Assembly: GCA_002359495.1 (NCBI GenBank)
Contig: DENB01000031.1
Location: 3,602-43,846, forward strand
Origin: Enterobacteriaceae bacterium UBA2655
Lineage (GTDB): Bacteria > Pseudomonadota > Gammaproteobacteria > Enterobacterales > Enterobacteriaceae
Direction: 5' to 3'
Length of the DNA stretch: 40,245 nt
Under the pieces are notes generated by a model. That model worked only from the letters and a program-made list of their open reading frames with translations, was not told where the DNA came from and did not search any database. The position numbers and the translations under genes were made by a program. Below, piece after piece: positions 26,962-35,621 of the stretch. The first letter of the stretch is position 1. Each line of letters begins with the position of its first letter.

Positions 26962-29175
26962 TCAAAAGTCGTAGCTCATGGAGACTTTCAGCGTACGCGG
27001 ATCGCCCTGATAAATATAAGTGCCGGTGCCGTCGATATTCGACCAGTACTTCTCGTTGGTGACGTTTTCCACGCCCACGCGCCAGGTCATGTCGTTCTGA
27101 TTAACCCGGGTGCGATAGCGCAGGCCCAGATCGAGCGTAGTGTAGCTATCCATCTTTTTAGTATTGGCGGAGTCAGCCCACTGCGAACCCGAGTGGTTCA
27201 CCCGCGCGGTCGCTGTCAGGCCCTCGACCGGCTTGATGTCGTACTCCGCGCCCAGCACCAGATTATAGCGCGGTACGCCGATCGCCTCTTTGCCATCGTC
27301 CGTGCCGTTTTCCGTTTTGGTCATGATGGGATCGATCCAGGTGGCGCTGCCGTTCAGACGCAGACCCAGTACCGGTTCGCCGAAGACGTTCAGCTCGATG
27401 CCGCGGTTGCGCTGCTCGCCGTCCATTCCGTAGTAATTGTTGCTATTCAGGATGCCGGAGGGCTTTTTGATCTCAAACAGCGCCAGCGAACCGCCGACGC
27501 GCTGGAAGTCGACCTTCACGCCCACTTCATTCTGTTTAGAATGGGCAATGCCGGTAACCGAGCCATAGTTGCTGGAGCCTTGCGGCGCCACATCGCCCGG
27601 CTGCAGCGATTCGGTATGGTTGGCGTAGAGCGACACCGACTGCCAGGGTTTGTAAACCACTCCGTAGGTCGGCATCCAGCGGCTTTCGGTATAGCGCGAA
27701 GTCGCATCTTCAGCCCCTGTGGCGTTGCTGTAGTTACGCACAACCACCTTCTGGTGACGCGCGCCTACGGTAAACAGCAGCGAATCGTCCAGCACGCCCA
27801 AAGTATCGCTCAGCAGGTAGCCCTGGGTGCGCGAACGGCTGGAGGTCAGCGGATCGTGATAGTCGCCGCCGGTCAGGTTATTAACCGGGTTCGGCACGTC
27901 GCCGGTGCGATAAATATTGGTGTTTTCCAAATTGTCGCCGTAGGCCATGCGCCATGCGGTGTTGTCACGTTTGGTCACGGCGGAATAGCCGACGTTCACC
28001 TTATGAGAGATAAATCCGGTATCGAAATTGCCGCGAATGCCCGCCATGCCGCTGAAGTTATTAATGATGCGGTTGGTATCGAGACGCCCGATGGTGGCGT
28101 CGCCATTGGCGTCCGTCAGTTTAGGCGATGCGTAATCGCCGATCTCATGAGAGTGCTGGCCGCCAATCCCGCCGTACAGCGTCCAGCTGTCGGTCAGATC
28201 GTACTCGGCTTTCGCCAGGCCATATTCGGTTTGGATGTCGCTATAGACCCACTTCTGGCTGTAGTTGTGGCTGTTGTCCGGCACGTCAGGAACAAAGTCG
28301 ACGCCGCTGATGTTGACGCCCAGACGCGCATCGTGGAAGGTTTTCTTCTGATAGCCCATATCCAGCGAGGTGCGCAGACGATCGCCGCGATAGTCGAGGC
28401 CGATCGACGCCGCCGTGGTGCGTTTTTTCTCGTCATGGATCGCCGTTTTCCCTTCACGGTTGATCAGGTTTACCCGAACGCCGAACTGGTTATCGTCGCC
28501 GAAGCGGCGGCCCGCATCGACGGTCGCGCCGATCTGCGAAGAAGAGGTGTAATCAACGCCGACGCGCGCCAGCGGCGTGTCGTCGGCGTGTTTAGGCTCC
28601 AGGTTGATCATCCCTCCCACGCCGCTGCTCGCCGCGCCGTTCAGCAGGCCGTTCGCGCCTTTGAAAATTTCAACGCGATCGATCAGCTGCGCGTCCACAA
28701 CCTGACGCGGCACGATGCCCGGCAGGCCGCCGAAGGTCATATCGTCGCCATCCAGATCAAAACCGCGAATGCGATAGGTTTCGGCAAAGTTGCCGTAGCC
28801 CTGCACGTTCTGCACGCCCGCGTCGTTACGCACCACGTCGGCGATGGTTTTCGCCTGTTGATCCTGGATCATCTTCGAGGTGAAGCCGATAACGTTAAAA
28901 GGCACGTCCAGGGCGTTCTGCTCGCCCAGCATGCCGAGACGGCCGCCGTGCGCCACCTGCCCATCAAGGTAAGCGGGTACTAACTGGTCGCCGCCGGGTT
29001 TGAAATCATTTTCCGGCGCGGCGACTACCGTCATGGTCTGCTCCTGCCCCGCCTTTGCCGTCGCAGCGGCATCGGCGGCGGCGTTATCGGCAGCCAGCGC
29101 CGGCAGCGAGCCAGTGCTGACCAGAAGCGCAAGTAAAGTTGGTTTGAATTGTGGCGTTGAAAGCGTGCGACGCAT
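26962..29175 (-). CDS. TonB-dependent siderophore receptor, FcuA-like
   Basis: This 737-residue outer-membrane receptor has a signal peptide ending ALA (about residue 28), then a TonB-box-like QEQTMTVVAAPE. The plug domain includes LDVPFNVIGFTSKMIQDQQA, YRIRGFDLDGDDMTFGG and RVEIFKGANGLLNGAASSGV. A 22-strand barrel follows, ending in Phe (LKVSMSYDF). The plug strongly recalls Yersinia FcuA, a ferrichrome receptor, so import of a hydroxamate siderophore is likely; the ligand is inferred. AGGGA is 6 bases from the ATG. A Fur box lies just upstream. No siderophore synthesis or ABC transporter gene is adjacent, so it probably takes up foreign siderophores. Confidence 0.9.
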   Translation of the reverse strand: MRRTLSTPQFKPTLLALLVSTGSLPALAADNAAADAAATAKAGQEQTMTVVAAPENDFKPGGDQLVPAYLDGQVAHGGRLGMLGEQNALDVPFNVIGFTSKMIQDQQAKTIADVVRNDAGVQNVQGYGNFAETYRIRGFDLDGDDMTFGGLPGIVPRQVVDAQLIDRVEIFKGANGLLNGAASSGVGGMINLEPKHADDTPLARVGVDYTSSSQIGATVDAGRRFGDDNQFGVRVNLINREGKTAIHDEKKRTTAASIGLDYRGDRLRTSLDMGYQKKTFHDARLGVNISGVDFVPDVPDNSHNYSQKWVYSDIQTEYGLAKAEYDLTDSWTLYGGIGGQHSHEIGDYASPKLTDANGDATIGRLDTNRIINNFSGMAGIRGNFDTGFISHKVNVGYSAVTKRDNTAWRMAYGDNLENTNIYRTGDVPNPVNNLTGGDYHDPLTSSRSRTQGYLLSDTLGVLDDSLLFTVGARHQKVVVRNYSNATGAEDATSRYTESRWMPTYGVVYKPWQSVSLYANHTESLQPGDVAPQGSSNYGSVTGIAHSKQNEVGVKVDFQRVGGSLALFEIKKPSGILNSNNYYGMDGEQRNRGIELNVFGEPVLGLRLNGSATWIDPIMTKTENGTDDGKEAIGVPRYNLVLGAEYDIKPVEGLTATARVNHSGSQWADSANTKKMDSYTTLDLGLRYRTRVNQNDMTWRVGVENVTNEKYWSNIDGTGTYIYQGDPRTLKVSMSYDF

Positions 29176-29195
29176 ATGGGTTCCCTAATGCTAAA

Positions 29196-29214
29196 GATAG
29201 TGCGAATCATTATT
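29196..29214 (-). promoter_or_regulatory. Fur box of the siderophore receptor gene
   Basis: The 19 bases GATAGTGCGAATCATTATT match the Fur consensus GATAATGATAATCATTATC at 15 of 19 positions. The box is 21-39 bases upstream of the receptor start, so iron-repressed expression is expected. Confidence 0.8.
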
Positions 29215-29397
29215 ATTGAGGTTTGCGATTATCCGCAGCGTTACGCTAAATGCAAGTGAATTGTCATAGCCCCGATCAACGCGCGTTTTACGTGAAAAAC
29301 AGCGCGTATTCCGCCCGCCGTCGCAGTTTATGCCGGATCGAGGCGAGGATAATTCTTCATCATCCTGTCTGCATCGCTTAAAGAGAGGGGATCCTAT

Positions 29398-29414
29398 GGC
29401 GCGGCGATCGCGCC
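29398..29414 (-). repeat. Hairpin after the efflux operon
   Basis: GGCGCG (29398-29403) pairs with CGCGCC (29409-29414), 21 bases past the end of the last efflux gene. There is no T run on the minus strand, so it is only a weak terminator candidate. Confidence 0.35.
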
Positions 29415-29434
29415 AACGTAACGGATGCTGCGGG

Positions 29435-30811
29435 CTAACTTCCCTGCCAGCCGCCGCCCAGTGCGCGGTAAAGATTGATCTGCGCCTGCAATAGCGTATT
29501 TTTTACCGACACCAGATTGAGCTGGGTGCTGAACAACGTGCGCTGCGCATCCAGCTCGTCCAGGTAAGAGGCATAGCCGTTCTGGTAGCGGTTATGAGCG
29601 ATACGCAGCGCTTCCGCGACATATTTCTCCTGCTTTTGCAGCTCCGTCAGCTGCTCTTCACCGCGTCCGATAGCGTCCATCGCGGTATTCACCTCGGAAA
29701 AGGCGTTGCGTACCACCTTTTCGTAGCCGTAAAGCGCCTGATTGCGCGCGGCCATCGACACGTCTACCTGCGCGGTCAGCGCTTCGCGATTGAACAGCGG
29801 CGCCAGAATGCTGCCGCCGACGCTCCAGAGACGGAACGGATTATCCACCAGCTCATGCAGCACCGAACTTTGCAGGGTGCCGCTGGCGGTCAGATTAAGC
29901 GTCGGCAGCAGCTGCGCTCGCGACGAGGCGAGCGAGGCGTCGGCGGCGATCAGCTGACGCTGCGCCTGAACGATGTCGGGCCGACGATTCAGCAGCTGCG
30001 ACGGCATGACCGCAGGCAGCTGATGCGGCATAATCTGATCGAAGCTGCGGCTGCGGGCGATTTGGCGCGGGTTCATCCCCACCAGGATGCTGAGCGCATT
30101 CTCCTGATCGGCGATCTGATGCTCGAGCTGCGGCACCTGCGCTTTTGCCGTCTGATATTCCGACGCGGCCTGCATCCACTCCAGACGCGAGGTGTAGCCG
30201 GTTTCAAACTGACGCTGGGCCAGGCGCAGCGAGTTGTCTCGCGTCGCGAGCGTCGCGCGGGTCACGCGCAGCTGCTCGTCGAGCGCGCAGAGGTTGAGAT
30301 AGCCTGAGGCCACCGAACTGGCGATGGTCAGCTCCGCAGCCGAGGCGGCAGCCTGCTGCGCCGCCAGCGAAGCGCGCGCCGCATCGATGTCGCTGCTGCG
30401 CGCGCCCCAGAGATCGACCTCGTAGTTAGCCTGTAGCAGCCCCTGAAAAACATCGGTTTGGTAAGGCTGGCCGGTAACGGAAGAGAGCGTACGTTCGCGC
30501 GTCGCCGCGACGCCAGCGCTCAGCGTCGGGAAATTGTCGCCCTGCGCCGCTCGCAGTTGGGCGCGGTACTGATCGACGCGGGAACGTGCCGTCAGGATAT
30601 CGGGGTTGTTGCGCAGCGCCTGCTCCACCAGCCGACTCATCGCCTCATCGCCAAACGCGCGCCACCAGCGCGCCTCCACCGCGGCGCCCGGCCCGACCTG
30701 ATTACGCCACTGCGGCGGGATCGGCAGTGAAGAAGGCGCCTTTTCCACACGGGTGGCGCAGCCGCTGAGCGTCAGGGCCATCAGCAGCGCCATCAGCGTT
30801 TGTCGGCTCAT
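29435..30811 (-). CDS. Outer-membrane efflux lipoprotein (OprM/NodT family)
   Basis: This 458-residue outer-membrane channel of the TolC-like OMF family has a lipobox LSGC, so Cys18 is lipidated. The duplicated helical-barrel architecture is evident, with LWGARSSDIDAARASLAA in the first repeat and the hallmark LLNRRPDIVQAQRQLIAADA in the second. It provides the exit duct of the tripartite pump. Its ATG overlaps the stop of the membrane-fusion gene by 4 bases (ATGA type). It is the last gene of the MarR-MFS-HlyD-OMF operon. The exported compound is not known. Confidence 0.92.
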   Translation of the reverse strand: MSRQTLMALLMALTLSGCATRVEKAPSSLPIPPQWRNQVGPGAAVEARWWRAFGDEAMSRLVEQALRNNPDILTARSRVDQYRAQLRAAQGDNFPTLSAGVAATRERTLSSVTGQPYQTDVFQGLLQANYEVDLWGARSSDIDAARASLAAQQAAASAAELTIASSVASGYLNLCALDEQLRVTRATLATRDNSLRLAQRQFETGYTSRLEWMQAASEYQTAKAQVPQLEHQIADQENALSILVGMNPRQIARSRSFDQIMPHQLPAVMPSQLLNRRPDIVQAQRQLIAADASLASSRAQLLPTLNLTASGTLQSSVLHELVDNPFRLWSVGGSILAPLFNREALTAQVDVSMAARNQALYGYEKVVRNAFSEVNTAMDAIGRGEEQLTELQKQEKYVAEALRIAHNRYQNGYASYLDELDAQRTLFSTQLNLVSVKNTLLQAQINLYRALGGGWQGS

Positions 30812-31902
30812 GGCTGCGCCTCGCCTTTCACCGCCGCCGTGGTATCGATATGCACCTCTACCGACATGCCGGGCCGCAGCAGCGCCTGCTGCGACGACAG
30901 AATGCGGATGCGCACCGGAATACGCTGGGCGATTTTAACGAAATTGCCGGTGGCGTTATCGGGCGAAATGGCGCTGAACTCCGAGCCGGCGGCCGGAGAG
31001 ATATACTCGACGCTGCCCTCGAACCTTTTGCCGTTCAGGGCATCCACGGTAAAACTCACCGGCAGGCCGGGCCGGATCCAGGCCATCTGCGTCTCTTTCA
31101 GATTGGCGATGATCCATTTGCTGTTCGGCACCACCGAGGTAAGACGCGTGCCGGCCGTGACGTAGGCGCCCTTGCGCACCGACAGCTGGCCGAGCTGGCC
31201 GTCGTCCGGCGCCAGGATGCGCGTATTGACAAGGTCGATCTCCGCCAGCTCCAGCGCCGCTTTGGCGCTCTCCACGTCCCCTTCCAGCGACGCGCGATTG
31301 ACGATCGCCGTTTGCAGATTTTGCTGCGATACCGCCAGTGTCGCCGTCGCCTGGCGCACCTGCGCCTCGGCCTGCGCATTGGCCGCGCGCGCCGCGTCGC
31401 GTTCGCGCACCGACAGCGAGCCGTCGGCGGTGAGATTCTCCACGCGTTTTAAATCGAGGCCGCTTTTCAGCGCCTGCGCTTTGGCGTTTTCTATCGCGGC
31501 CTTGTTGCTGAGAATGGTCGCTTCCGCGCTGCGGCGCTGTTGCAGGTTATTGCTGAGCGCCGCCTGCTTCATCGCCAGCTGCGCCTGCGCCTGATGCACG
31601 CGCTGCCGGTAGATGCGATCGTCGATGGTCATCAGCAGCTGGCCTTTGCGCACCGGTTGCAAATCGACCACCTCGACCGAGGTCAGATAACCACTCACCT
31701 GCGGGCTGATAAAGGTGACCTGGCCGCGTACATAGGCATTTTCCGTACTTTGCACCGCGCTGGTGAAAGGCCATAGTTGCCAGGCATAAAGAATGACCAA
31801 AACGCCGACAATAACGATGCCGCTGCCGATGGCAATGGAAAGAATGCGTCGACGATTGACGCGTTCGCGTTCCGCATTCTGACTCTCATCCTGCTGACTC
31901 AT
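30808..31902 (-). CDS. HlyD/EmrA-family membrane fusion protein
   Basis: This 364-residue periplasmic adaptor has one N-terminal membrane anchor (about residues 20-44, SIAIGSGIVIVGVLVILYAW). A lipoyl half (VRGQVTFISPQVSGYLTSVE) follows, then a long alpha-helical coiled coil (about residues 100-210), the second lipoyl half (RILAPDDGQLGQLSVRKGAY) and a beta-barrel domain. It resembles EmrA and links the MFS pump to the OMF channel. It overlaps the MFS stop and the OMF start by 4 bases on each side, so translation is coupled throughout. Confidence 0.92.
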   Translation of the reverse strand: MSQQDESQNAERERVNRRRILSIAIGSGIVIVGVLVILYAWQLWPFTSAVQSTENAYVRGQVTFISPQVSGYLTSVEVVDLQPVRKGQLLMTIDDRIYRQRVHQAQAQLAMKQAALSNNLQQRRSAEATILSNKAAIENAKAQALKSGLDLKRVENLTADGSLSVRERDAARAANAQAEAQVRQATATLAVSQQNLQTAIVNRASLEGDVESAKAALELAEIDLVNTRILAPDDGQLGQLSVRKGAYVTAGTRLTSVVPNSKWIIANLKETQMAWIRPGLPVSFTVDALNGKRFEGSVEYISPAAGSEFSAISPDNATGNFVKIAQRIPVRIRILSSQQALLRPGMSVEVHIDTTAAVKGEAQP

Positions 31903-33584
31903 TGTTGCTCCGTAGTGCTTGCTGAAGTAGCTATCATGCGTTGTTCAGCCAGGTTATGACGCGCCTGTCGCCAGTTAAGGTAGCGCTGGCGGCTGAGCCG
32001 CCACAGCACCCACATCAGGGTGGCCAGCGCCAGCCCGGCCGTCAGTAAATAGGTATCGTTATAGGCCAGAACGTTGGCCTGTAGCGTCGCCACCGTCTGC
32101 AGCTGGCCGGTGCTTTGCGCGCTGCGCAAAGCGGGATCGCCGACCAGACTGTTGAATAGCGCGCCGTACTGACTGATGCGCTCCGTCACGTTGGGATCGA
32201 GCAGCGACAGCTGATCGCCCAACAAACTGGAGTGATATTTTTCGCGAAAGACCTGAAAGGTGCCGAGGATCGCCGACCCGATCAGCCCGCCGAGGTTCTG
32301 GCTCATACCGAACAGCACCACGAAACTCACCAGATTTTTCGGCTGCGTCACGACGTTTCCGATGCCGATAAGCATCGCGGGAGCCAGAAAGAAGGTGCTG
32401 CTGAAACCGAGCAGAAACTGGCTCAGGTACATATTGTTGGCGCGCGTGACCGGGCTGGAATGCGCATCCATCAGCGAGGCGACGATCATGATCGCCAGCG
32501 AAGCGACGATCGGCCAGCTCAGGTGGCCCGGCTTGATGGTCAACGCGCTTAACGCGATGCCCGCGATCACGCCGCCGATAATCGCCAGCGCCAGACCGCG
32601 CATCTGATCGTTCAGCAGGCCGAGTTGCTGTAAAAATCCCACCGCGCCGCTGTTCTGCTCCGCCAGTACGATGCGCATCATGATCATCACGATGCCCAGC
32701 CGCACCATCGTGCCGCTGCTGAGCCAGCGCGTATTGATCAGCGGATTTTTACGGTTGTGCTCAATCACCACCGCCGCCACGATCAGCGCCAGCGCGATCG
32801 CCAGAGCGATGCCCAGCCAGGGCGTGGTAAACCACCACTCGATGCGCCCCAGCGACAAGACGCCGCAGATTAACGCCATGCCCGGCGCCATCAGAATAAA
32901 GGTCAGGAAATCCATTTTTTCGAAAGCCTTGATGCGATCCCCCGGCGGCAGCTTCACCACCAGCACGCAGCCGAGCGCAATCATCGCCAAACCCAATTCG
33001 AACAGGTAAAGTCCGCGCCACTCATTCAGTTCCAGCAGCTCGCTGGAGAAGAGACGCGCCAGCGGGATCGCCAGCTGCGAAGCGCTAATACCAATTACCA
33101 GCGCTTTAAGCCTGTGTTTCGCCGGCCAGGCCTGGACCTGGTAATAGATGCCCAGCGAGCTGAGCGCGGCGCCTACCATGCCGTGGGCGGCGCGCACGAC
33201 GATGGCGGAACTCAAGTCGTTGACGAACAGGTGGAAAAACGCCACCAGCACATAGAGCAGCAAAAAGGCTTCGGTGAAGGTGCGCAGCCCGAACTGCTGT
33301 CTGAACTTCACCAGCAGCAGGTTGATCGAAATATTGCCCATCACGTAGACCGCCGGCAGCCAGGCGATCTCATTGCTGTAGGCGGCGAAAGTGCCTTGCA
33401 GATTGGTTAGATTGGCGGTGACCAACGCATTGCTCAGCGCGCCGGTAATAGAGATCAGCAGGCCGATCAACCCGAACGCAATACGTTTCGGCGTGGGATG
33501 CAGCGGCGTAGAGGGCGAGCCGGGCAGCATCGGCTTTTCATGAGGAAGCCATTCGCGCGGCGCATAAGGGTTACGTTTCGCCAC
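31899..33584 (-). CDS. MFS efflux pump of the DHA2/EmrB type
   Basis: This 561-residue transporter has about 14 membrane segments, the size and topology of DHA2 drug:proton antiporters. The ~35-residue N-terminal cytoplasmic lead (MAKRNPYAPREWLPHEKPML) is unusually long and proline-rich. The family motif near YVMGNISINLLLVKFRQQFG matches DHA2 motif A only loosely. The start codon is GTG at 33584, 2 bases after the MarR stop, so translation is coupled. Together with the downstream adaptor and outer-membrane channel it forms a complete tripartite pump; the substrate is unknown, perhaps aromatic or lipophilic compounds. Confidence 0.9.
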   Translation of the reverse strand: MAKRNPYAPREWLPHEKPMLPGSPSTPLHPTPKRIAFGLIGLLISITGALSNALVTANLTNLQGTFAAYSNEIAWLPAVYVMGNISINLLLVKFRQQFGLRTFTEAFLLLYVLVAFFHLFVNDLSSAIVVRAAHGMVGAALSSLGIYYQVQAWPAKHRLKALVIGISASQLAIPLARLFSSELLELNEWRGLYLFELGLAMIALGCVLVVKLPPGDRIKAFEKMDFLTFILMAPGMALICGVLSLGRIEWWFTTPWLGIALAIALALIVAAVVIEHNRKNPLINTRWLSSGTMVRLGIVMIMMRIVLAEQNSGAVGFLQQLGLLNDQMRGLALAIIGGVIAGIALSALTIKPGHLSWPIVASLAIMIVASLMDAHSSPVTRANNMYLSQFLLGFSSTFFLAPAMLIGIGNVVTQPKNLVSFVVLFGMSQNLGGLIGSAILGTFQVFREKYHSSLLGDQLSLLDPNVTERISQYGALFNSLVGDPALRSAQSTGQLQTVATLQANVLAYNDTYLLTAGLALATLMWVLWRLSRQRYLNWRQARHNLAEQRMIATSASTTEQQ

Positions 33585-33586
33585 GT

Positions 33587-34015
33587 TCAGACCGTCCCGA
33601 GGCTGGTTAACAGCTGTTGCAGCACGCGCTGGGTAATGGCCAGCTCATGCGGATCGATCTCATGCAGCAGCTCGCGGCGCAGCCTGTCCGCCTGCGCTTT
33701 CACCTCTTCGAACGCGACGTTGCCAGCCTCGGTTAACACCAGCAGACGTTTACGACGATCTTCAGCGGGCTGTATACGCGTCACTAACTCATTGTTGACC
33801 AGACGATTAATCAGCGGCACCAGGCTGGCATCTTCGACACCGAGCTGCTGCGCCAGCGCTTTCTGTGTCAACGGCTCCGGCTCGCTCGCCAGCGTGGCGA
33901 TCGCCATCCAGCTGCTCATGCTGAGTCCGCTCTTTTTCAGTCGACGATCGATCGCCAGCCGCCAGGCATGGGCGGTAAGGTGAAGAAGACGGGAAAAGTG
34001 CTGCGGTTGCGCCAT
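33587..34015 (-). CDS. MarR/SlyA-family repressor of the efflux operon
   Basis: This 142-residue winged-helix regulator has a recognition region LTQKALAQQLGVEDASLVP and a wing motif RIQPAEDRRKRLLVLTEAG, both typical of MarR. The dimerisation helices are at the N- and C-termini. It is the first gene of the efflux operon, and a 14-bp palindrome lies 23 bases upstream of its start. It therefore most likely represses its own operon and releases DNA when it binds an exported ligand, as in other MarR-pump pairs. It diverges from an AraC-family gene. Confidence 0.92.
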   Translation of the reverse strand: MAQPQHFSRLLHLTAHAWRLAIDRRLKKSGLSMSSWMAIATLASEPEPLTQKALAQQLGVEDASLVPLINRLVNNELVTRIQPAEDRRKRLLVLTEAGNVAFEEVKAQADRLRRELLHEIDPHELAITQRVLQQLLTSLGTV

Positions 34016-34037
34016 AAAAAAACGTAGCTACCTAATG

Positions 34038-34051
34038 GTTAGATATCTAAC
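34038..34051. promoter_or_regulatory. Palindromic operator, probably for the MarR regulator
   Basis: GTTAGATATCTAAC is a perfect 14-bp palindrome; an overlapping imperfect one, CTAA-TGG-TTAG, spans 34032-34042. It sits in the 170-bp region between marR-type and araC-type genes. A TATAAT-like -10 for the minus-strand operon lies just upstream in AT-rich DNA. MarR proteins bind such AT-rich palindromes. Confidence 0.75.
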
Positions 34052-34185
34052 TAAATAATAATGACATTATACTCAGGAAAAAATAGCAGTGAACAGCGGT
34101 ACAACCAGGGATTTTTTCAGGTTGCGCTCTTGTCGGCTTAAATGTTAAGACCAGTCTGAAGACGAAACAGAGAAACGGGACGGTT

Positions 34186-35043
34186 ATGAGCTCAACGCCA
34201 CAAAGCTGGGTCGACCTGCGCCGCGACGGCGATAGCGGCATTGAGGCCCTGCGCGCCCACTTCACCGGCCATGCTTACGATCCGCACTGGCACGACAGTT
34301 ATCTGATTGGCGTTACCGAGCAAGGCATTCAGCAATTTCACTCGCGCCGTCGCCAGCACCGCTGCCGACCCGGTACAGTTTTTATGCTGGAGCCGGAAGA
34401 GATCCATGATGGCGACGCTATCGATGCGCAGGGTTTTACCTATCGTATGCTCTACGTTTCGCAAAACTATGTGCATCGGCAGCTCAGCGAGCTTTTCGCC
34501 GCCGCGCCCGCAGGCCAGGAGCTGCATTTTGCCACGACCCTGCGTCAGGATGCGCGGCTGGCTCACGCCGTCTGGCGCTGTTTCGATTATCTCTGGCAGG
34601 ATGAGGTGAAAATGGCGAAGGAGGCGGCGCTGGATCGCCTGTTTCTGCTGCTGAGCCAGCATTCGCTCTGGCGTAACGATGAAAAGACGCGGCGGCCCGA
34701 TAAAAGCCTGGCGCAGCAGGCGCGCGACTGGCTGCTGGCGCACTACACGGAAAACCCCGGCTTGCAGGCCATGGCGCAGGCGCTGAATGTCGATCGCTTC
34801 CGTCTGTCGCGCGAATTTCAGGCGGCGTTTGGTCTGCCGCCGCATGCATGGCTGATCCAGCTGCGTCTGTGTCAGGCCCGACGCCTGCTTGCGGCCGGTC
34901 ATCCTCCTGCTTGGGTGGCGGCGCAGCTTGGCTTTGCCGATCAAAGCCATCTGGGACGCTGGTTTAAACGCGCCTGCCAGATCAGCCCTGCCCGTTATCA
35001 ACTCGCCTGCACAAATCTTCCAGACCTGCGCCGCCCGCTTTGA
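34186..35043 (+). CDS. AraC-family transcriptional regulator with cupin sensor
   Basis: This 285-residue regulator has an N-terminal cupin-type sensor domain (DPHWHDSYLIGVTEQG, then RPGTVFMLEPEEIHDGDA) and a C-terminal AraC DNA-binding domain with two helix-turn-helix units (AMAQALNVDRFRLSREFQ and VAAQLGFADQSHLGRWFK), followed by the signature FKRACQISPARYQ. The histidines in the sensor may hold a metal or small ligand. The DUF2000 gene follows by ~30 bases, so the two are co-transcribed. AraC-type regulators next to DUF2000 genes recur in other bacteria to my knowledge. The effector is unknown. Confidence 0.9.
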   Translation: MSSTPQSWVDLRRDGDSGIEALRAHFTGHAYDPHWHDSYLIGVTEQGIQQFHSRRRQHRCRPGTVFMLEPEEIHDGDAIDAQGFTYRMLYVSQNYVHRQLSELFAAAPAGQELHFATTLRQDARLAHAVWRCFDYLWQDEVKMAKEAALDRLFLLLSQHSLWRNDEKTRRPDKSLAQQARDWLLAHYTENPGLQAMAQALNVDRFRLSREFQAAFGLPPHAWLIQLRLCQARRLLAAGHPPAWVAAQLGFADQSHLGRWFKRACQISPARYQLACTNLPDLRRPL

Positions 35044-35074
35044 CATCATCGCCTCTTTTAAAGGAGAGATGACA

Positions 35075-35482
35075 ATGCAAGAGCAACGATGCGTGATGAT
35101 TTTGAATGAGGCGCTGCCGCCCGGAAAAGCCGCTAATGCGGCGGCGGTTATCGCGTTAACGCTGGGACAACGTCACCCGCGCTTCGTCGGCGAACCGCTG
35201 TATGACGCGGAGCAGCGGGATTATCCGGGTCTGATCCCGGTCGGCATTCCGGTGCTGGCCGCCAGCCAGGCGGAGTTCAGCGATCTGCGCGCGCGCAGCC
35301 AAAGCCGGGAGTTTGACCTGATTCTCTTCCCGGAACAGGGCCAGACCACCACTGATTATCTGGCCTTCAGCGACGCGATGCGCCAGATACCGGGCGAAGC
35401 CTGGCGTTTGCTGGGTTTAGCCATCGTCGGCGAGAAAAAAGCGCTGCGCAAGCTGACGGCGAAATTGCGCCTGTTTAGCTGA
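35075..35482 (+). CDS. DUF2000 family protein
   Basis: This 135-residue protein belongs to DUF2000, which has a fold like peptidyl-tRNA hydrolase 2 but no established activity. Recognisable features are CVMILNEALPPGKAANAAAV at the start, HPRFVGEPLYD and IPVGIPVLAAS in the middle, and LGLAIVGEKKALRKLT near the end. Two in-frame ATGs are available (35069 and 35075). AAGGAG is 2 bases from the first and 8 from the second, so 35075 is preferred. It pairs with the upstream AraC gene, which may control it or sense the same compound. Confidence 0.85.
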   Translation: MQEQRCVMILNEALPPGKAANAAAVIALTLGQRHPRFVGEPLYDAEQRDYPGLIPVGIPVLAASQAEFSDLRARSQSREFDLILFPEQGQTTTDYLAFSDAMRQIPGEAWRLLGLAIVGEKKALRKLTAKLRLFS

Positions 35483-35497
35483 AAGCCAAAACGCAAG

Positions 35498-35525
35498 CTG
35501 TACAAGCTTTTTGTACAGATTTTTG
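35498..35525 (+). terminator. Terminator of the araC-DUF2000 pair
   Basis: CTGTACAA (35498-35505) and TTGTACAG (35511-35518) form an 8-bp stem with loop GCTTT, followed by ATTTTTG. It begins 16 bases after the DUF2000 stop. The 11-mer TTGTACAGATT at its right arm (35511-35521) recurs at 35588-35598. Confidence 0.6.
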
Positions 35526-35587
35526 CTAACTATTTTCACCATAACTATTTGTTCGGTAATAATTAGCACAAAATGATCACTTTCTGA

Positions 35588-35615
35588 TTGTACAGATTAC
35601 TCCGACTTGTATAAC
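35588..35615 (+). promoter_or_regulatory. Candidate sigma-70 promoter of a small RNA
   Basis: TTGTAC (35588-35593) and TATAAC (35610-35615) are separated by 16 bases. Transcription would start near 35622. No reading frame follows before a strong terminator. Confidence 0.45.
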
Positions 35616-35621
35616 TTTACT

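Noticed and set aside
29395..29493. ATG at 29395 with AAGAGAGGGG upstream, opening a 32-codon plus-strand frame
   Set aside because: The frame is very short, most of it is antisense to the end of the outer-membrane channel gene, and the peptide shows no features.
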